A stretch of DNA of 64,000 nt, taken from assembly GCF_008087085.1 (NCBI RefSeq), contig NZ_VIYJ01000010.1, positions 124,001 through 188,000 on the forward strand, in the 5' to 3' direction. The first letter of the stretch is position 1, and the number at the start of each line of letters is the position of its first letter. The position numbers and the translations under genes are program-made. Below, piece by piece: positions 60,114 through 64,000 of the stretch. A model generated the notes under the pieces. That model worked only from the letters and a program-made list of their open reading frames with translations. It was not told where the DNA came from and did no database searches. The DNA comes from Nocardioides rubriscoriae (GTDB taxonomy: Bacteria > Actinomycetota > Actinomycetes > Propionibacteriales > Nocardioidaceae).

Positions 60114-61349
60114 GTGGCCGCCGCACGGATCTCGCGCCGGGGACTCCTCGGGGGCGGCGTCGCCGCCGGGCTGGCCGGCGGCTTCGCGGCCGGGCGCGCC
60201 AGTGCCGACGACACCGTGACGCCCGCCGTCACGTCGTACGCCTTCCGCGGCGAGCACCAGGCCGGCATCGTCACCCCGGCCCAGGACCGGCTCCACTTCG
60301 CCGCCTTCGACCTGACCACCGACGACCGCGACGAGGTCGTGGCCCTCCTGCAGGACTGGACGGCCGCCGCCGAGCGGCTCACCCGCGGCGACGGCGCCGG
60401 CGAGGTCGGGCCCGTCGACGGCGCCCCCGAGCTGCCGCCCGACGACACCGGCGAGGCGATCGGGCTGCCGCCGTCGCGGCTGACGATCACCTTCGGCTTC
60501 GGCCCGACGTTCTTCGACAGGCTCGCCCTCGCCGACCGGCGTCCGGCCGCGCTGCGCCGGCTGCCGCACTTCCCGGCCGACGTGCTGCGCCCCGAGATCT
60601 CCGACGGCGACCTGTGCGTCCAAGCGTGTGCCGACGACCCGCAGGTCGCCTTCCACGCCGTGCGCAACCTGACCCGGATCGCGTTCGGCCGGGCCTCGAT
60701 GCGCTGGTCGCAGCTCGGCTTCGGCCGTACGTCGTCGACCAGCACCACCCAGGACACCCCGCGCAACCTGTTCGGCTTCAAGGACGGCACCGCCAACGTC
60801 AAGGCCGAGCAGCCCGAGGTCCTCGACGCCCACGTGTGGGTCGGCGCCGACGACGACCCGGCCGGCGGGTGGCTGGCCGGCGGGTCCTACCTGGTCGCCC
60901 GCCGGATCTCGATGTCCATCGAGACCTGGGACCGCCAGCCGCTGGTCGACCAGGAGGCCATCGTCGGCCGCACCAAGGGCGAGGGTGCGCCGCTGGGCGG
61001 CACCGCCGAGCACGACGAGCCCGACCTCGGGGCCGTCACCGGGCTCGCACCGACCATCCCCGTCGACGCCCACGTGCGCGTCGTCCACCCCTCGCAGCAC
61101 GGTGGCGCCCAGATGCTGCGCCGCGGCTACAACTTCGTCGACGGCAGCACCCCCCTCGGGGCGCTCGACGCGGGCCTGTTCTTCCTCGCCTTCGTGCGCG
61201 ACCCCGACACCCAGTTCATCCCGGTCCAGCAGGCGATGGCGTCCACCGACGCGATGATGGAGTACCTCGAGGTCACCGGGTCGGCCCTGTTCGCCGTCCC
61301 TCCCGGCGTCGGCCCCGGCGAGTACGTCGGGCAGGGGCTCCTCGTCTGA
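60114..61349 (+). CDS. efeB: Deferrochelatase/peroxidase EfeB (DyP type, Tat-exported)
   Basis: This is a 411-residue heme peroxidase. Tat signal: ISRRGLLGGGVAAGLAGGFA (twin Arg). DyP signature GFKDGTANV (G-x-x-D-G, near 220) with the catalytic Asp, and the proximal His near 325 (HPSQHGGAQML with RRGYNF). It helps release iron from heme and oxidise it. I chose the GTG at 60114, six bases after the efeO stop. It ends the operon; no strong terminator follows. Confidence 0.94.
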   Translation: MAAARISRRGLLGGGVAAGLAGGFAAGRASADDTVTPAVTSYAFRGEHQAGIVTPAQDRLHFAAFDLTTDDRDEVVALLQDWTAAAERLTRGDGAGEVGPVDGAPELPPDDTGEAIGLPPSRLTITFGFGPTFFDRLALADRRPAALRRLPHFPADVLRPEISDGDLCVQACADDPQVAFHAVRNLTRIAFGRASMRWSQLGFGRTSSTSTTQDTPRNLFGFKDGTANVKAEQPEVLDAHVWVGADDDPAGGWLAGGSYLVARRISMSIETWDRQPLVDQEAIVGRTKGEGAPLGGTAEHDEPDLGAVTGLAPTIPVDAHVRVVHPSQHGGAQMLRRGYNFVDGSTPLGALDAGLFFLAFVRDPDTQFIPVQQAMASTDAMMEYLEVTGSALFAVPPGVGPGEYVGQGLLV

Positions 61350-61459
61350 GCGCGACCTGTGCGACCTGTGCGACCGGGCCCGCCCGAGGGCGACAACGAC
61401 CACCCGGGGTGCGATCCTGAGGAGGGGGTCCTCGAGAGACCGAGGGAAGAGAGAGATCC

Positions 61460-61912
<453 letters not shown>

Positions 61913-61961
61913 CCCCGGCCATGGCGCAGCCGGGCGCCACCGCGAGGTTCGCAGGCCCGCC

Positions 61962-62291
61962 CTAGCGGCCGGTGACCACCGGGGTCAGCACGACGACCTC
62001 GACCGGCGACCGGGCGAAGCGTCGCGCCCAGCCGCGCTCCTCGCGCAGCCGGCCCCGGGCCTCGGTCCAGGTGCGGCCCGAGCGGACGATCGTGGCGGTG
62101 GCGTCGAGCTCCTCGCGCCGACCGCCGCGCTCGAGCAGGGCGACCGACACCCCGAGCGACTCGCGGCCGGCGAGCAGGTCCTCGAGCTGGGGCGGGACCG
62201 CGGCGACCAGCCGGGTGTCGGGCAGCCGCACGGCGTGCACCTGCATGGTGGTCTCGCCGGCCGTGATCGTCGCTCGCACGAGTCCAGCCAA
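61962..62291 (-). CDS. Small hypothetical protein
   Basis: This is a 109-residue protein, beta/alpha with no recognised domain. It has conserved-looking LRATITAGETTMQVHAVRLP and WARRFARSPVEVVVLTP stretches. I chose the TTG at 62291 because a GGAG site lies five bases before; a GTG at 62279 is also possible. It sits 57 bases downstream of the ABC-F gene on the same strand, and may be co-transcribed. Confidence 0.5.
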   Translation of the reverse strand: MAGLVRATITAGETTMQVHAVRLPDTRLVAAVPPQLEDLLAGRESLGVSVALLERGGRREELDATATIVRSGRTWTEARGRLREERGWARRFARSPVEVVVLTPVVTGR

Positions 62292-62348
62292 CCACTCCGC
62301 GCGCGCGGCGGGGCCCGCTCGGGCGGGTGAGGCGCGGGTCGTGCCCTC

Positions 62349-63947
62349 CTAGGGTGCGGCGAGGTCCACCACGCGGTCGACTCCGACGTCGTCGAGGAAG
62401 GCCGGGTCGTGGCTGACCACCACCAGCGCGCCGCGGTAGCCGGCCAGCGCCGACACCAGCGCGTCGTACGACGCCAGGTCGAGGTTGTTGGTCGGCTCGT
62501 CGAGCAGCAGCAGCTGCGGAGCGGGGTCGGCCAGCAGGACCCGCGCCAGCGACGCCCGGAAGCGTTCGCCACCCGAGAGGGACCCGGCCTGCCGGTCGGC
62601 GCGGGCGCCGCGGAACAGGAAGCGCGCCAGCGAGGCGCGCACCACCTGGGGGTCGACCCCGGGCGCGGCGGCCTGCACGTTGGCCGCGACGCTGAGGGCG
62701 TCGTCGAGCTGGCCGGGCCCGGTCAGGCGCTGGGGGAGGAGCCCTACGGGCACCCGCACGCGGACCTCGCCCGAGCGGGGTGGCAGCAGCCCCGCGACGG
62801 TGTGCAGCAGGGTCGTCTTGCCGGCGCCGTTGGGGCCGACGACGGCGACCCGGTCGGGGCCGCTGACGTCGAGGTCGACCGTGGCACCGGTGCGCAGCAC
62901 CAGGTCGTGCGTGCTCAGCACGACGCGCCCGCGCGGCACGGCGGTCGCCGGCAGGTCGACACGGATCTCGCGGTCCTCGCGCAGCAGCGACTCGGCCTCG
63001 ACGAGTCGCTCGCGGGCCGTGTCGAGGCGGTCGTCATGGATCCGTCGGTACGACGCCGCGTTCTTCTCGGAGCGGTTCCTCCAGAAGTCCTGGGCGCCCT
63101 GGGGCATGTTGGTGGTGGCCGCGTTGCGGGCGCCCTGCCGCTTGCGTTGCGCGAGCAGGCGCTCGGCCTCGGCCCGGTCGGCGCGCTGGCGCTTCACGTC
63201 GGCCCGGGCCGCGGTCACCGCCTGCGCGGCGGCCTCCTGCTCGGTCGCCACCTGCTCGGCGTACGCCGTCCAGCCGCCGCCGTACCAGCGCACCGAGCCG
63301 TCGCGCAGGTCGCCGATGCGGTTGACGTGCTCGAGCAGCGCCCGGTCGTGGCTGACCAGCAGCAGCGAGCCGGGCCACGTCGAGACCAGGTCGACCAGCC
63401 GGGCGCGGGCGTCGGCGTCGAGGTTGTTGGTGGGTTCGTCGAGCAGCAGGACGTCGGGCGGGTCGAGCACGAGCCGTGCCAGGCCGAGCTGGACGACCTC
63501 ACCACCCGACAGCTCGCCCAGACGCCGGTCGAGGACGTCGGCCGGCAGGCCCAGCCGGGCCAGCGACGCGACGGCGCGCTCGGCGACGTCCCAGCCGCCG
63601 TCGCCGACGGCGTCGTAGTCGTCGGGGTCGACCGAGCCGGCCTCGATCGCGGCCAGGGCCTCGAGGGTCGCGGCGATGCCGAGGACGTCGACGACCGCGC
63701 GGTCGGTGTCGAGCGTGAGGTCCTGGGGCAGGTAGCCGACCCGGCCGCGGACGCTGACGTGGCCCGAGGTCGGGGCGAGCTCGCCCGCGGCCACGCGCAG
63801 CACGGTGGACTTGCCGGCGCCGTTGACGCCGACCAGCGCCGAGCGTCCGGGTGGGACGAGCAGGTCGAGACCGGTCAGGGCGGGCGTGCCGTCGGGCCAG
63901 ACGACACTGACGCCCGACAGGCGCAGGACGGAGGGGTGGGACGGCAT
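62349..63947 (-). CDS. ABC-F family ATPase
   Basis: This is a 532-residue soluble protein with two ABC domains. First: Walker A GVNGAGKSTVL, signature LSGGEVVQLGLARL, Walker B DVLLLDEPTNNLD. Second: GPNGAGKTTLL, LSGGERFRASLARV, LLLLDEPTNNLD. A linker with KRQRADRAEAERLLAQRKRQ links them, as in ribosome-binding ABC-F proteins. It may protect the ribosome from antibiotics or ease translation. The ATG at 63947 is near the window edge; a leader may continue off the right end. Confidence 0.9.
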   Translation of the reverse strand: MPSHPSVLRLSGVSVVWPDGTPALTGLDLLVPPGRSALVGVNGAGKSTVLRVAAGELAPTSGHVSVRGRVGYLPQDLTLDTDRAVVDVLGIAATLEALAAIEAGSVDPDDYDAVGDGGWDVAERAVASLARLGLPADVLDRRLGELSGGEVVQLGLARLVLDPPDVLLLDEPTNNLDADARARLVDLVSTWPGSLLLVSHDRALLEHVNRIGDLRDGSVRWYGGGWTAYAEQVATEQEAAAQAVTAARADVKRQRADRAEAERLLAQRKRQGARNAATTNMPQGAQDFWRNRSEKNAASYRRIHDDRLDTARERLVEAESLLREDREIRVDLPATAVPRGRVVLSTHDLVLRTGATVDLDVSGPDRVAVVGPNGAGKTTLLHTVAGLLPPRSGEVRVRVPVGLLPQRLTGPGQLDDALSVAANVQAAAPGVDPQVVRASLARFLFRGARADRQAGSLSGGERFRASLARVLLADPAPQLLLLDEPTNNLDLASYDALVSALAGYRGALVVVSHDPAFLDDVGVDRVVDLAAP

Positions 63948-64000
63948 GGCGGAAGCTCCCCAGGGGTGCGGGGTGGACGGAGGTCGGGTGCGGGACCTCA

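Overview
The window is a 64 kb piece of a very GC-rich chromosome. GTG starts are common, and many neighbouring genes overlap by four bases (ATGA or GTGA). The gene content is actinobacterial: glmU-prs followed by rplY-pth, class I ilvBNC behind a leader-peptide attenuator, efeUOB behind DtxR-type boxes, a DUF222/HNH endonuclease, a Pr6Pr membrane protein, an Eis-type acetyltransferase and a MASE1 sensor kinase. A Nocardioides-like member of the Propionibacteriales is the best guess. That is an inference from style and content, since no 16S gene is present.

Layout. 1-8.3 kb: a plus-strand cell-envelope cluster holding the end of a membrane-anchored protein, a 945-residue anchored protein with a probable solute-binding region, a sortase homologue that has lost its catalytic residues, a PstS-like binding protein, two secreted proteins that share an unrecognised domain, and a PstB-like ATPase. 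No PstC or PstA permease is in view. 8.5-12.1 kb: a TauE-type permease, a phasin-like protein, and a coupled trio of cytidylyltransferase, LicD-methyltransferase fusion and small coiled coil, followed by an odd tRNA-Gln(UUG). 12.3-16.8 kb: a secreted metzincin, a truncated globin and a MASE1-PAS histidine kinase. 17-23.6 kb: the housekeeping block glmU, prs, pepN, rplY, pth. 23.6-31.9 kb: a GNAT-GrpB fusion, a DUF222/HNH protein, a small patch of visibly lower GC with two orphan genes, a winged-helix protein, a cysQ-HAD-VOC operon and a hydrolase. 32-39.5 kb: an EamA transporter, a SRPBCC protein, ilvD, a secreted protein, an Eis-like acetyltransferase and a carboxyltransferase. 39.8-44.5 kb: a tight kynU-MFS-S66 peptidase-photolyase-like operon. 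44.4-47.6 kb: a reverse-strand operon of Pr6Pr, a UBP zinc finger and a molybdopterin oxidoreductase. 47.9-50 kb: two tandem dehydratase-glyoxalase fusions and a nuclease-like protein. 50-53.7 kb: the ilvBNC operon with attenuator and terminator. 53.8-64 kb: an ABC-2 exporter, an OafA-type acyltransferase, efeUOB, a lone receiver protein and an ABC-F ATPase.

How the genes work together. ilvB, ilvN, ilvC and the separate ilvD cover three of the four common steps of branched-chain amino-acid synthesis, and the 50 kb leader should couple ilvBNC to Leu/Val supply. efeU, efeO and efeB form a complete iron importer with two palindromic iron-box-like sites just upstream. glmU and prs are translationally coupled and make UDP-GlcNAc and PRPP. 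The cytidylyltransferase and LicD fusion probably decorate a cell-surface polymer.

The gaps between genes are rich in palindromic repeats. Two related families (a GGTGGTCGAGG core) recur at least seven places, always between genes. There are also a twin palindrome at 55.6 kb, a tandem and inverted cluster at 37.7 kb, and three short tandem arrays. The most unusual observations are the envelope cluster with its dead sortase, a photolyase-like protein whose domains appear swapped and which carries four cysteines spaced much like those of iron-sulfur photolyases, and the repeat families.
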